Shown here one piece after another: positions 34,917 to 43,760 of a stretch of 64,000 bases of DNA. The DNA is from an uncultured Porphyromonadaceae bacterium (lineage in GTDB: Bacteria > Bacteroidota > Bacteroidia > Bacteroidales > Muribaculaceae). The translations under genes and the position numbers were made by a program. Every line of letters starts with the position of its first letter. Position 1 is the stretch's first letter. The DNA is taken from contig USMC01000009.1 of the NCBI GenBank assembly GCA_900555715.1, positions 1 to 64,000 of the forward strand, in the 5' to 3' direction. The notes beneath the pieces are model-generated. The model saw nothing but the letters and a program-made list of their open reading frames with translations, made no database searches and had not been told where the DNA came from.

Positions 34917-37706
34917 ATGGCAGTTTCCAATATATGCGTCAAGGGGGCAAAAGTCAATAATCTAAAGAATATCGACGTTGAGATCCCCCGTAATAAACTT
35001 GTGGTTGTTACCGGACTTTCAGGTTCGGGAAAATCTTCCCTCGCTTTCGACACTCTATATGCTGAAGGTCGGCGGCGCTATGTCGTCAGTCTGTCGTCGT
35101 ATGCGCGTCAGTTCATGGGTAAGTTACAGAAACCGGAGTGCGATTTTATCCGCGGTCTGCCTCCGGCAATAGCCATCGAGCAGAAGGTCAATACACGAAA
35201 TCCACGCTCGACAGTAGGAACTTCCACCGAAATATACGATTATATCCGTATGCTGTTCGGGCGTGTGGGGCGTACATTTTCGCCCATTACAGGTGAGGAA
35301 GTGAAAAAACATAGCGTGGAAGATGTGCTCGAATATACATCCGCTTTTCCTGAAGGCACACGCGCCGCAGTTGCCGCTCCGATAGTTCTGCAAACGGGTC
35401 GTTCATTGAAAGAACAGCTCGAAATTTATATGAAAGAAGGCTACAGCCGTGTCATTGATGAAAAAGGCAATTTCATCGAGATTGAAGAGTATCAGTCTAC
35501 GGATAAGAGCACCACTCCCCTCCTCCTTATTGACCGACTCATGGTTTCGGACAAAAAAGACGAAATCTCCCGACTTGCCGAGTCTGTCGAGACGGCATTT
35601 TTCGAAGGAAATGAGGAGTGTGTCGTCTACCTCTGGCAGGAAGGAAAAAAGAAACCGCTTATAAAAGGTTTTTCCAAGCGATTTGAGGCTGATGGTATCT
35701 CGTTTGTAGAGCCAAGCGAACAGATGTTCAATTTCAACAATCCGCTCGGTGCGTGCCCGGTTTGCGAAGGTTTCGGCAATACGCTCGACATCGCCGAGAA
35801 TCTTGTCGTTCCCCAGCAGTGGCTGTCGGTCTATGATGGTGCTGTGGCACCATGGCGAGGTTCTGCCGCGCAACGTCTCAATGCTTTTATGGCAGAAGCA
35901 TATAAAAAAGACTTTCCTATTCATACTCCATATAATCAGCTCACCGACAACCAGAAACAGCTTCTCTGGGAGGGCGACGGCGATAAGATCGAAGGAATAA
36001 ACGCTTATTTCGACTTTGTGAAGTCGAAGCGCCAGTCCATTGAATACCGCATGATTCTTGCGCGCTACCGCGGCAAGACCGTATGCCGCAACTGTCATGG
36101 TACGCGTCTTCGCCCGGAAGCGTCGTATGTAAAGGTAGGAGGACTTTCTATCGGTGAGCTTGTCAAGATGCCGGTTGATAAGCTTCTTCCGTGGTTCGAG
36201 CAGCTCACTTTCGATGCACACGATGCCCGTATCGCTTCCCGTCTCCTTGTGGAAATCAAGAACAGACTGACATTCCTCTCGGATGTCGGACTCGGTTATC
36301 TCACCCTCGACCGCGTCAGCAATACGTTGTCAGGCGGCGAAAGTCAGCGCATCAACCTGGCGACGTCGTTAGGCAGCAGCCTCGTAGGCTCGCTGTATAT
36401 CCTCGATGAACCGTCTATCGGTCTTCATCCGCGCGATACAGAAAGACTCATCGGCGTTCTGAAAAAGCTACGCGACCTCGGCAATACTGTTGTTGTCGTT
36501 GAGCACGACGAGGAAATCATGCGTGCGTCCGACTATATAATAGATGTCGGTCCGGAAGCAGGTCGGCTTGGCGGTGAGATTGTTTTCCACGGCACACCCG
36601 AACAGCTTGAAGGAGCGCAGACATATACGGCGCAATATCTCACCGGAAAGATGGAAATACCCGTTCCTGCCAGCCGACGACCTGTCCGCAGCAAAATCAC
36701 GGTTGAGAAGGCAAGCGAGCACAACTTAAAGAATGTAGATGTCGATTTTCCGCTTGGCGTAATGACTGTCGTGACGGGCGTCAGCGGTTCGGGAAAGTCG
36801 ACTCTTGTACGTGATGTGTTCTACCGTGCGATGTGCCGCAAGATATATAATGAAGGTGATGCTCCCGGAATGCACAAAGACCTTTCCGGCGATCTAAAGC
36901 GTGTAAAAGAAGTGATTTTTGTCGATCAGAATCCTATCGGTAAGTCCACCCGTTCGAATCCTGCCACATATCTCAAGGCATACGATGAAATACGTGCGCT
37001 TATGGCATCGCGTCAGGCTGCCCGCCAGATGGGACTGTCCGCTGCCGATTTCTCCTTCAACACAGAAGGCGGACGATGCGAGGCATGCAAAGGCGAAGGA
37101 CACATCACAATCGAAATGCAGTTCCTTGCCGATGTTACTATTGAGTGCGAGGAATGCCATGGCAAGAGGTTTCAACGCGACGTTCTCCAGGTACAGTACA
37201 AAGGAAAGAACATATACGATATCCTTGAGATGACTGTCGACGAAGCAATCGCTTTCTTTGGCGAAGATACGCAGGATCGGATGGCTGCAAGGGTAGCCGC
37301 AAAACTACAGCCGCTCCAGGACGTCGGGCTTGGATATATCAAGCTCGGACAGTCGTCCTCTACCCTTTCCGGCGGCGAAAACCAGCGTGTCAAGCTCGCC
37401 TACTTCCTGAGCCTCGGATCGACAACACCCACTGTCTTTATTTTTGACGAACCCACCACCGGACTGCATTTCCACGATATAAAACTGCTTCTTTCGTCAT
37501 TCGACAGACTCATCAAACTGGGACACACACTGATTATCGTTGAGCATAACCTTGACGTCATCAAATGTGCCGACTATATAATCGATATGGGTCCGGAAGG
37601 CGGGGAAAACGGCGGAAATGTTGTCGCTACAGGCACTCCTGAGCAGATAGCCGCTTGTCCGGCAAGTCTGACGGGGCTTTATCTCAGAGATAAACTCAGA
37701 AAGTGA
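34917..37706 (+). CDS. uvrA: Excinuclease ABC subunit A
   Basis: 929 aa. Damage-recognition ATPase of nucleotide excision repair. Two ABC domains: Walker A GLSGSGKSSLAFDT (residues ~35-48) and GVSGSGKST (~621), signatures LSGGESQRINLA and LSGGENQRVKLA, Walker B LYILDEPSIGLHP and FIFDEPTTGLHF. EGGRCEACKGEG and ECEECHGKRF form the C-terminal zinc module. The first zinc module lacks its usual N-terminal CPxCGYS half: FEADGISFVEPSEQ stands there, and only GACPVCEGFG remains. I recall this as usual in Bacteroidetes UvrA. Its stop overlaps the convergent DUF5686 gene by 11 nt. Confidence 0.96.
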   Translation: MAVSNICVKGAKVNNLKNIDVEIPRNKLVVVTGLSGSGKSSLAFDTLYAEGRRRYVVSLSSYARQFMGKLQKPECDFIRGLPPAIAIEQKVNTRNPRSTVGTSTEIYDYIRMLFGRVGRTFSPITGEEVKKHSVEDVLEYTSAFPEGTRAAVAAPIVLQTGRSLKEQLEIYMKEGYSRVIDEKGNFIEIEEYQSTDKSTTPLLLIDRLMVSDKKDEISRLAESVETAFFEGNEECVVYLWQEGKKKPLIKGFSKRFEADGISFVEPSEQMFNFNNPLGACPVCEGFGNTLDIAENLVVPQQWLSVYDGAVAPWRGSAAQRLNAFMAEAYKKDFPIHTPYNQLTDNQKQLLWEGDGDKIEGINAYFDFVKSKRQSIEYRMILARYRGKTVCRNCHGTRLRPEASYVKVGGLSIGELVKMPVDKLLPWFEQLTFDAHDARIASRLLVEIKNRLTFLSDVGLGYLTLDRVSNTLSGGESQRINLATSLGSSLVGSLYILDEPSIGLHPRDTERLIGVLKKLRDLGNTVVVVEHDEEIMRASDYIIDVGPEAGRLGGEIVFHGTPEQLEGAQTYTAQYLTGKMEIPVPASRRPVRSKITVEKASEHNLKNVDVDFPLGVMTVVTGVSGSGKSTLVRDVFYRAMCRKIYNEGDAPGMHKDLSGDLKRVKEVIFVDQNPIGKSTRSNPATYLKAYDEIRALMASRQAARQMGLSAADFSFNTEGGRCEACKGEGHITIEMQFLADVTIECEECHGKRFQRDVLQVQYKGKNIYDILEMTVDEAIAFFGEDTQDRMAARVAAKLQPLQDVGLGYIKLGQSSSTLSGGENQRVKLAYFLSLGSTTPTVFIFDEPTTGLHFHDIKLLLSSFDRLIKLGHTLIIVEHNLDVIKCADYIIDMGPEGGENGGNVVATGTPEQIAACPASLTGLYLRDKLRK

Positions 37707-40242
37707 AGTGCATCGCCACACGGATGCCGTGGCGGTCTATCTCGTAAGGAACATCAAGATAGCTGATTCGCCACACGTAGTCCACTCTCAGAATTGTGAG
37801 AATATTGTCAAGCCCTGCGGATATTTCCATGTAGGGCTTGTTCATATTATTCACCGCGGCATCCTTAGGAAATGCGAACAGACTCTTGTTATGCGCCGGA
37901 TTGCAACGGTCGGAAAGAGAACCATAGAGTCCGCTGAAACTGACGATTTCGCGCAGGCGAAGCTTTTTGAACCCGGGAATAAGATTGAAAAGCGCTCCAC
38001 GGAGATGCCAGCTCATGTGCCATGAACAATACGTGGAATTGATGAATTCCATAGGATTCATCAGAGCGAAACTTCCAGGCTGTATGGTGAAGGACAGGTT
38101 GGCGTTCGGAATGAAAAGTTCGGGGAAAGGCGCCGGACTCCACGTATGACCGCCCGATACCTGGGCTTTGAGTTTTCCCAACACGGAGAGGGAGAAATCT
38201 TTGGATAGCGACAGTTCCGTACGGCTGACGCAGAACCGTGAGCCTGTCGCCTTAGGAGCCCATCGGTGCGACAGTTCGATCACAGGAGCTTCGTTATTGA
38301 CAGGAATCCTTACAGAACGTGTCTGGAAGAATTTCTCGCCGGGAGCATAGCGCAGTTTAACGGTCACACCTGTTTCGTCATATTCTCCGTAATTTTTTCC
38401 ATAACCGTCGGTAAACTGTACGAATGGTGATGCCTCTTCCCTGATATGTCCTACTGTTGTCTCGATGGAAAAGTTGTTGCGCAGTTCGAGCTTATATGTG
38501 CCCTCGGTCTCACGGCGGTAGGTGAATCTGTTGTCCGACATTCGTCCCAGAGACAGGACAAAGTTGTCGGAGTTAGTATACAGATAGTGTGAGCCGAGCC
38601 TGTCGATGTCGTAGCGGTGGCGTATCCTGACGGAATGAACCGGAAACTCGCCGGGATGATATTTCTTTTTGTTGAACGAGTACTCCCCTTCTATCTCATA
38701 CTTCCATTTTTTGTCCCGGAAACCGTAAGCCACATAACCACGCCCGAAAAGATGCGGATTCAGATTCGCTGTAGTAAACCCTCCGGCGCGCAGACGCAGT
38801 CCTTCAAGCGAATTGTAGCTTGCGGTAGTATTCAGCGGTCCGTAGTCGAATTTGCTGTTGCGGCTTGTCGGGATATAGCCCCGTTCTATCACTTTAAGCA
38901 CTTTCTCACCCCAGTAGAACGCCCGTTTGCGGCGCAGATTTACCATCAGTTTTCCGATGTTGCTCTCTCCTTCAGGAATGTCGGTAATTCGTGCTTTGTC
39001 CCAGAAAATACTGTCACGTCCTCCGGCTTTTGGGTCGTAGAAAACATCTCCGACACGGGAGAATATCGTCGATGAGGAATCCGGTTCAACGAAAGAATGA
39101 TTGTTGTAAATAATCTTGCGCGACAGATATATCTCCGGAGACCCCGGGACGACTTTAAGCTTTGCAAGAAGGATGTCGCTTAATTTAAGGCGTGAGTTGT
39201 CCTCGGCTTTGGCGAAATCCTGTGTGATTCGGAGTGATTTGACATAGTTCAGGTTTATGTCGTCGCCTACCTCCATGTCGACTCGTCGTACGAACATTGT
39301 CGTGTCTGCCGACGGCACATACAGATGACCTTTGAAGCCGAACGATGCTTTGTTGCGCGGATAGAAGGCAAGAACAGTATATTTCTCGTTTTCCGACGGA
39401 AGAACGGCGGCACTGTCCACGAGGTAAAAACGGTAGAAATCCGGTGCCAGCGGCGACAGCGGGCTAACAAACGTATTGCGCAAGAGACCGATGTTGTCGC
39501 TATAGAGATCGACTTCCCGCAAGAGATCGTCGAGAACTGTCTGTACATTCTCCTGTTCCATGAACTCGTCGATACCGTCGCTTTTCACACCGTGTACAAT
39601 CGTTTTCCGTGCATGCGGAGATTTTCTGAAATAAGATGAAGCAGAACGCTCCTTCACCGACAGATTAAGCACCGGCACACCGTCTATTTCCGACGTGTCG
39701 ACGTGCTCGGTGAGGAAAGGCAGGCTCCTGACGAGGCGGTTGGTTGCCGTAGTGTCGAAATTATTGATGCCGAAAGTGATGCGGTCGTACTTGTCGAATG
39801 AGTAGTAATCGTTATTTTCCGGGTCGTTAAACTTGGAGCCCCTTCGGATTCTTTTTGCGAATTCCACCGCAGGATTATTGCGCTTGCTGTATTTCTTTTT
39901 CTTCACTACAATTTCGCCGAGTTCCTCGCTTGACGGACGAAGCATGATGTCATAGAGTCCTACGCCTGAACGGCTCAGCTGAATACGCTTAGGCTCGTAC
40001 CCCATGCACGATGCCGTGACGTACTGTACTCCCGCCGGCACGTTAAGTTCAAAAAGACCTTTCCTGTCTGCTACAGCGTTTCCTTTGCCGTCCTGCAGCT
40101 GGAGAGATGCATACGGTAATCCCTCAAGCGTCAGCGAATCACGTACTATGCCGCGAATCACATTCTGCCCGAAAACCGCCGTCCACGCCCCTATAAGCAG
40201 GAATAAAAGAAGGCATATCGTGCTTTTGCTTTGAGAGTACAT
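37696..40242 (-). CDS. CarboxypepD_reg-like / DUF5686 outer-membrane protein
   Basis: 848 aa. Signal peptide (first ~25 residues, ending VFG), then a carboxypeptidase-regulatory-like beta-sandwich (~26-110: IRGIVRDSLTLEGLPYASLQ, GLFELNVPAGVQYVTAS, YDIMLRPSSEELGEIVVKKK). The remainder matches the DUF5686 family by layout: alternating polar/aromatic beta strands and a C-terminal aromatic strand ending HGIRVAMHFTF, as in outer-membrane barrels. No TonB box or SusC-type plug. Function unknown. It converges with uvrA (11-nt overlap) and diverges from the CYTH gene with only 34 nt between start codons. Confidence 0.82.
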   Translation of the reverse strand: MYSQSKSTICLLLFLLIGAWTAVFGQNVIRGIVRDSLTLEGLPYASLQLQDGKGNAVADRKGLFELNVPAGVQYVTASCMGYEPKRIQLSRSGVGLYDIMLRPSSEELGEIVVKKKKYSKRNNPAVEFAKRIRRGSKFNDPENNDYYSFDKYDRITFGINNFDTTATNRLVRSLPFLTEHVDTSEIDGVPVLNLSVKERSASSYFRKSPHARKTIVHGVKSDGIDEFMEQENVQTVLDDLLREVDLYSDNIGLLRNTFVSPLSPLAPDFYRFYLVDSAAVLPSENEKYTVLAFYPRNKASFGFKGHLYVPSADTTMFVRRVDMEVGDDINLNYVKSLRITQDFAKAEDNSRLKLSDILLAKLKVVPGSPEIYLSRKIIYNNHSFVEPDSSSTIFSRVGDVFYDPKAGGRDSIFWDKARITDIPEGESNIGKLMVNLRRKRAFYWGEKVLKVIERGYIPTSRNSKFDYGPLNTTASYNSLEGLRLRAGGFTTANLNPHLFGRGYVAYGFRDKKWKYEIEGEYSFNKKKYHPGEFPVHSVRIRHRYDIDRLGSHYLYTNSDNFVLSLGRMSDNRFTYRRETEGTYKLELRNNFSIETTVGHIREEASPFVQFTDGYGKNYGEYDETGVTVKLRYAPGEKFFQTRSVRIPVNNEAPVIELSHRWAPKATGSRFCVSRTELSLSKDFSLSVLGKLKAQVSGGHTWSPAPFPELFIPNANLSFTIQPGSFALMNPMEFINSTYCSWHMSWHLRGALFNLIPGFKKLRLREIVSFSGLYGSLSDRCNPAHNKSLFAFPKDAAVNNMNKPYMEISAGLDNILTILRVDYVWRISYLDVPYEIDRHGIRVAMHFTF

Positions 40243-40260
40243 CTATTTTATGTAATTTAG
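40230..40260 (+). promoter_or_regulatory. Possible promoter for the CYTH gene
   Basis: -33 TTTG (40230-40233, inside the divergent DUF5686 coding start), 19-nt spacer, -7 TAATTTAG (40253-40260, one mismatch). Leader about 10 nt. Confidence 0.45.
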
Positions 40261-40276
40261 TGCCAAAATATATAAA

Positions 40277-40729
40277 ATGGCAAAGGAAATCGAACGTAAA
40301 TTTCTGGTAACAGACCAGAAATATAAGAATCTGGCGAACCGCGAAGAGGAAATCGCGCAAGGATATATTTCTGTCGATCCGGACCGGACTGTACGCGTGC
40401 GCATCAAAGGCTGCAAAGCATACTTAACCGTCAAGACACGCAATCACGGCATGACAAGAAATGAGTGGGAGTACTCTGTTCCCGTTGAGGATGCCCGCGA
40501 AATGCTTGCGGAATGCTGCGGCAACATTCTTAGCAAAACACGCTACTATGTTCCCGCCGGCAATGGGCTGACATGGGAAATCGATGAGTTCCACGGCGTG
40601 CACGAAGGACTTACAGTAGCAGAAATTGAACTTCCTGCCGAAAACGCCGCTTTCTCTCTGCCTGCGTTTATCGGCAAGGAAGTCACGGGCGATCCGGCGT
40701 ACTATAATTCCTCGCTTTCCAAAGGCTGA
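40277..40729 (+). CDS. CYTH-domain (triphosphate tunnel) protein
   Basis: 150 aa. Starts MAKEIERKFLV with the ExExK signature (E4, E6, K8) of triphosphate tunnel metalloenzymes. RVRIKGCKAYLTVKT, EWEYSVP and WEIDEFHG supply the further charged residues lining the tunnel. Short bacterial members of this type act as inorganic triphosphatases; adenylate cyclase (class IV) and thiamine-triphosphatase are relatives. Cytoplasmic. The end overlaps rlmD by 28 nt in convergent orientation. Confidence 0.88.
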   Translation: MAKEIERKFLVTDQKYKNLANREEEIAQGYISVDPDRTVRVRIKGCKAYLTVKTRNHGMTRNEWEYSVPVEDAREMLAECCGNILSKTRYYVPAGNGLTWEIDEFHGVHEGLTVAEIELPAENAAFSLPAFIGKEVTGDPAYYNSSLSKG

Positions 40730-42168
40730 GAATCATCCGTAGCCGGTTCAGGCGCAGGCTTGTCGCGACGGATGAGGCGCACAACGTTTTCGACATGCTG
40801 TGTGTGCGGGAACATATCGACAGGCTGCACTTTTTCTACTCCGTATTTCGGGTCGAGCAGACTGATGTCGCGTGCCTGTGTTGCGGCATTGCAGCTCACA
40901 TAGACTATCACTTTAGGCTCTGCGCGAAGAATGGTGTCTACGACATCGGTGTGCATGCCTGCGCGCGGAGGGTCGATAATCATTACGTCGGGTCGACCAT
41001 GCTCGGCAATGAATCCGTCGTTCAGAACATCTTTCATGTCGCCTGCAAAAAACAGGGTGTTACCGATGCCGTTTATGGCTGAATTGACCTTCGCATCCTC
41101 TATTGCCTCGGGCACGTACTCAATTCCGATGACCTTGCGCGCGTTGCGGCTCACAAAATTGGCGATTGTACCCGTCCCCGTATAGAGGTCATAGACAAGT
41201 TCGTCGCCTTTAAGTTCCGCAAAATCCCGCGCTACACTATACAGTTTGCGAACAGTGTCGGAATTAGTCTGGAAAAACGATTTCGGACCTATCCTGAAAC
41301 GGAGACCTTCCATTTCTTCCTCGATATATTCGCGTCCGGAATAAAGCACAACGTCCTGATCTGCGATAGTGTCGTTCACTTTCTGATTTACAACATACAT
41401 CAGCGCAGTCGGATTGTATTTATCTCTTATGGCTTCCATCAGTCCTTTGAGTTCGTCGGGGCGGTCGTCCCCGACAACCGCTATCACCATAAGTTCGCCT
41501 GTCGTTGTCGTGCGGATTATCAGAGTACGGATAAATCCTTCCTGTGCGCGCAGGTCGTAAAACGGCAGACCGTGCTGCTTGCAGTAATCCTTGACGAAGA
41601 GTCTTATGTCATCGCACGATTTAGGCTGCAGATGGCATCGCTTGATATCCAGGACTTTGTCGAAAGCACCGGAAATGTGAAATCCGGCGGCATCGCGGTC
41701 GGGAAATTCCTCGCCGCTTTTCAGCTGGTCGAATGTAAGCCAGCAACGGTTCGAAAAGGTGTATTCGAGCTTGTTCCTGTATTCCCATATCTTGTCGCTG
41801 CCTATACATTCCGGTATTTCGGGAAGTTCAACTTTCGCAATACGTTCGAGCGCGTCGACAACCTGCTGTCGCTTGCACCGCAGCTGCACATCATAAGGAA
41901 GGTGCTGCCAGCGGCATCCGCCGCAAACTGTGAAGTGTTCGCAGCGCGGCTCCTGGCGGAACTCACTCGGAGCGACAATGCGTTCGATACGCCCTATGGC
42001 ATAGCTTTTCTTTTTCTTTTCCAGCTGTATGTCAACGATATCGCCTGGTGCGCCGAATGGTACGAACACAACCATCTCGTCAACGCGTGCGATGGCATTG
42101 CCTTCTGCCGCGACATCTTGTATTTCAACATTTTCAAGCAGAGGAAGCTGCTTTTTCTTTTTTGCCAT
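40702..42168 (-). CDS. rlmD: 23S rRNA (uracil-C5)-methyltransferase, RlmD/RumA family
   Basis: 488 aa. SAM-dependent m5U methylation of 23S rRNA. TRAM domain (~1-65), Fe-S cysteines C76, C82 and C85 in CEHFTVCGGCRW with a later ligand in IKRCHL, SAM site VYDLYTGTGTIANF, and the catalytic Cys in VYVSCNAATQARD. I start at ATG 42166-42168 (MAKKKKQLPLL); the longer frame to 42222 is unlike the family. Exact target (U1939 or U747-type position) cannot be set from sequence alone. 56 nt downstream of rlmH. Confidence 0.9.
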   Translation of the reverse strand: MAKKKKQLPLLENVEIQDVAAEGNAIARVDEMVVFVPFGAPGDIVDIQLEKKKKSYAIGRIERIVAPSEFRQEPRCEHFTVCGGCRWQHLPYDVQLRCKRQQVVDALERIAKVELPEIPECIGSDKIWEYRNKLEYTFSNRCWLTFDQLKSGEEFPDRDAAGFHISGAFDKVLDIKRCHLQPKSCDDIRLFVKDYCKQHGLPFYDLRAQEGFIRTLIIRTTTTGELMVIAVVGDDRPDELKGLMEAIRDKYNPTALMYVVNQKVNDTIADQDVVLYSGREYIEEEMEGLRFRIGPKSFFQTNSDTVRKLYSVARDFAELKGDELVYDLYTGTGTIANFVSRNARKVIGIEYVPEAIEDAKVNSAINGIGNTLFFAGDMKDVLNDGFIAEHGRPDVMIIDPPRAGMHTDVVDTILRAEPKVIVYVSCNAATQARDISLLDPKYGVEKVQPVDMFPHTQHVENVVRLIRRDKPAPEPATDDSQPLESEEL

Positions 42169-42224
42169 TATGTGATATTCGTTAGAAAACGCAAAGGTAC
42201 GCATTTCGCCCCAAAGGCGCAATA

Positions 42225-42698
42225 TCAGTCGTGATGATATGGTTCGCCCCGCAGTATCGTGCCTGCGCGATAGAGCTGTTCTACCGTGAAAAGACGGGCA
42301 AGCTCGTGGGGGAACGTCATCTTCGAAAGCGACAGCATACCGTCGGAGCGCTCATAGACAGAAGGGCAGAAACCATAAGGACCGCCGATGACCATCACAA
42401 GGTTCTTCGGCAGTTCTATGGCTTTGCGGGCTATGAATTCGGAAAGTTCACGCGAAGTATATTCACGCCCCTTCTCGTCGAGAAGAAGCAGAAAATCTCC
42501 GGGGGCGACTTCTGCAAGAATCTTCTCGCCTTCAAGATCTTTCTGCCTGCGCGGGTCTGCCGCTTTACCCGTCTTGACGTCGGGTATTACAACAAGGTCG
42601 AACTTCCAATAGTGCGGAATACGCTGGACATAGCGTTCAATCGCTGTTCCGAAAGCTGTATCGCGGACAGCACCTACGCAGACGAGTTTGATTTTCAT
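42225..42698 (-). CDS. rlmH: 23S rRNA (pseudouridine1915-N3)-methyltransferase
   Basis: 157 aa SPOUT-class methyltransferase acting on 70S ribosomes. The knot region is MVIGGPYGFCPSVYERSD, and the conserved C-terminus is RAGTILRGEPYHHD. LLDEKGREYTSRELS is also typical. Normal length. Its start codon overlaps the pfkA stop by 1 nt, so the two are coupled. Confidence 0.96.
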   Translation of the reverse strand: MKIKLVCVGAVRDTAFGTAIERYVQRIPHYWKFDLVVIPDVKTGKAADPRRQKDLEGEKILAEVAPGDFLLLLDEKGREYTSRELSEFIARKAIELPKNLVMVIGGPYGFCPSVYERSDGMLSLSKMTFPHELARLFTVEQLYRAGTILRGEPYHHD

Positions 42699-43678
42699 CA
42701 GATGGAAAGACGGCGCAGAGTGTTCAGAAGCTCGCGGTTGATGGGCTTGTCGTTTTTGATCGCTTTCGAGAACGGAACATAAACAATTTCGTCGTTCTTG
42801 ACGCCGATCATGACATTGCGCTGATCTTCCATCAGTGCGTCGATAGCGGCAGCGCCCATACGTGATGCGAGTATACGGTCATGAGCTGTGGGCGAGCCGC
42901 CGCGCTGCAGGTGACCGAGGATAGACACGCGCACGTCGTACGACGGATATTCATTCTTTACGCGTTCTGCAAGCCCCATCGCTCCGCCTGTCACCGGGCT
43001 TTCGGCGACAAGCACAATGGATGAATTCTTACTCTTGCGGAAACCGTTCTGGATAAGTTCGGCAAGCTGGTCGACCTCTGTAGATATTTCAGGAATGATA
43101 GCAGCTTCGGCACCCGACGCAATGGCTCCGTTAAGGGCAAGGAAACCGGCGTCACGTCCCATCACTTCGATAAAGAACAGGCGTTCGTGGCTCGTTGCTG
43201 TGTCGCGGATTTTGTCGACGCACTGCATGATGGTATTCAGCGCAGTATCGTAGCCTATTGTCGTATCTGTTCCGTATAGGTCGTTGTCGATAGTTCCGGG
43301 TAGTCCGATAATCGGCAGGTTGAACTCATTGGCGAAAATGCGTGCGCCCGTGAGTGAGCCGTCGCCGCCGATAACTACAAGTGCGTCGATTTCGTGACGG
43401 CGGAGCACGTCGTATGCGAGCTGGCGACCTTCGGGGGTCTCGAACTCTTTGCATCGGGCGGTCTTAAGAATAGTACCGCCCTGCTGGATAATGTTAGATA
43501 CGTTTTGAGTGCGGAATTCGGCAATCTCGTCTGCTATGAGTCCGCGGTAGCCACGGTATATTCCTTTCACTTTGAGCCCGCTGAAAATTGCCGAGCGGGT
43601 GACTGCACGTATCGCAGCATTCATTCCGGGAGCGTCGCCTCCGGAAGTGAGAATGCCTATACACTTGATTTCTGCCAT
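42698..43678 (-). CDS. pfkA: ATP-dependent 6-phosphofructokinase
   Basis: 326 aa. Phosphorylates fructose-6-phosphate in glycolysis. ILTSGGDAPGMNAAIRA (ATP site), VIGGDGSLTGA with Gly in the position that favours ATP over pyrophosphate, catalytic GTIDNDLYGTDTTIGYDTA, EVMGRDAGFLA, and LGHLQRGGSPTAHDR (effector/substrate site). Normal length for the bacterial allosteric type. Possible promoter -7 at 43717-43710. Confidence 0.96.
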   Translation of the reverse strand: MAEIKCIGILTSGGDAPGMNAAIRAVTRSAIFSGLKVKGIYRGYRGLIADEIAEFRTQNVSNIIQQGGTILKTARCKEFETPEGRQLAYDVLRRHEIDALVVIGGDGSLTGARIFANEFNLPIIGLPGTIDNDLYGTDTTIGYDTALNTIMQCVDKIRDTATSHERLFFIEVMGRDAGFLALNGAIASGAEAAIIPEISTEVDQLAELIQNGFRKSKNSSIVLVAESPVTGGAMGLAERVKNEYPSYDVRVSILGHLQRGGSPTAHDRILASRMGAAAIDALMEDQRNVMIGVKNDEIVYVPFSKAIKNDKPINRELLNTLRRLSI

Positions 43679-43709
43679 ATTTCAGTCGTGTAAGTTTGAA
43701 AATTATTTG

Positions 43710-43717
43710 CAAAGTTA
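43710..43717 (-). promoter_or_regulatory. Possible -7 element for pfkA-rlmH
   Basis: TAACTTTG on the minus strand (43717-43710), 32 nt before the pfkA ATG; no TTTG at the expected -33 distance. Confidence 0.35.
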
Positions 43718-43760
43718 CTGCTTTTAATCCGCATTACGCCTTGCATCGACAGAAAAAATT

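Noticed and set aside
34780..34965. 61-codon frame before uvrA
   Set aside because: Covers the uvrA promoter and first codons of uvrA in another frame; no conserved feature.
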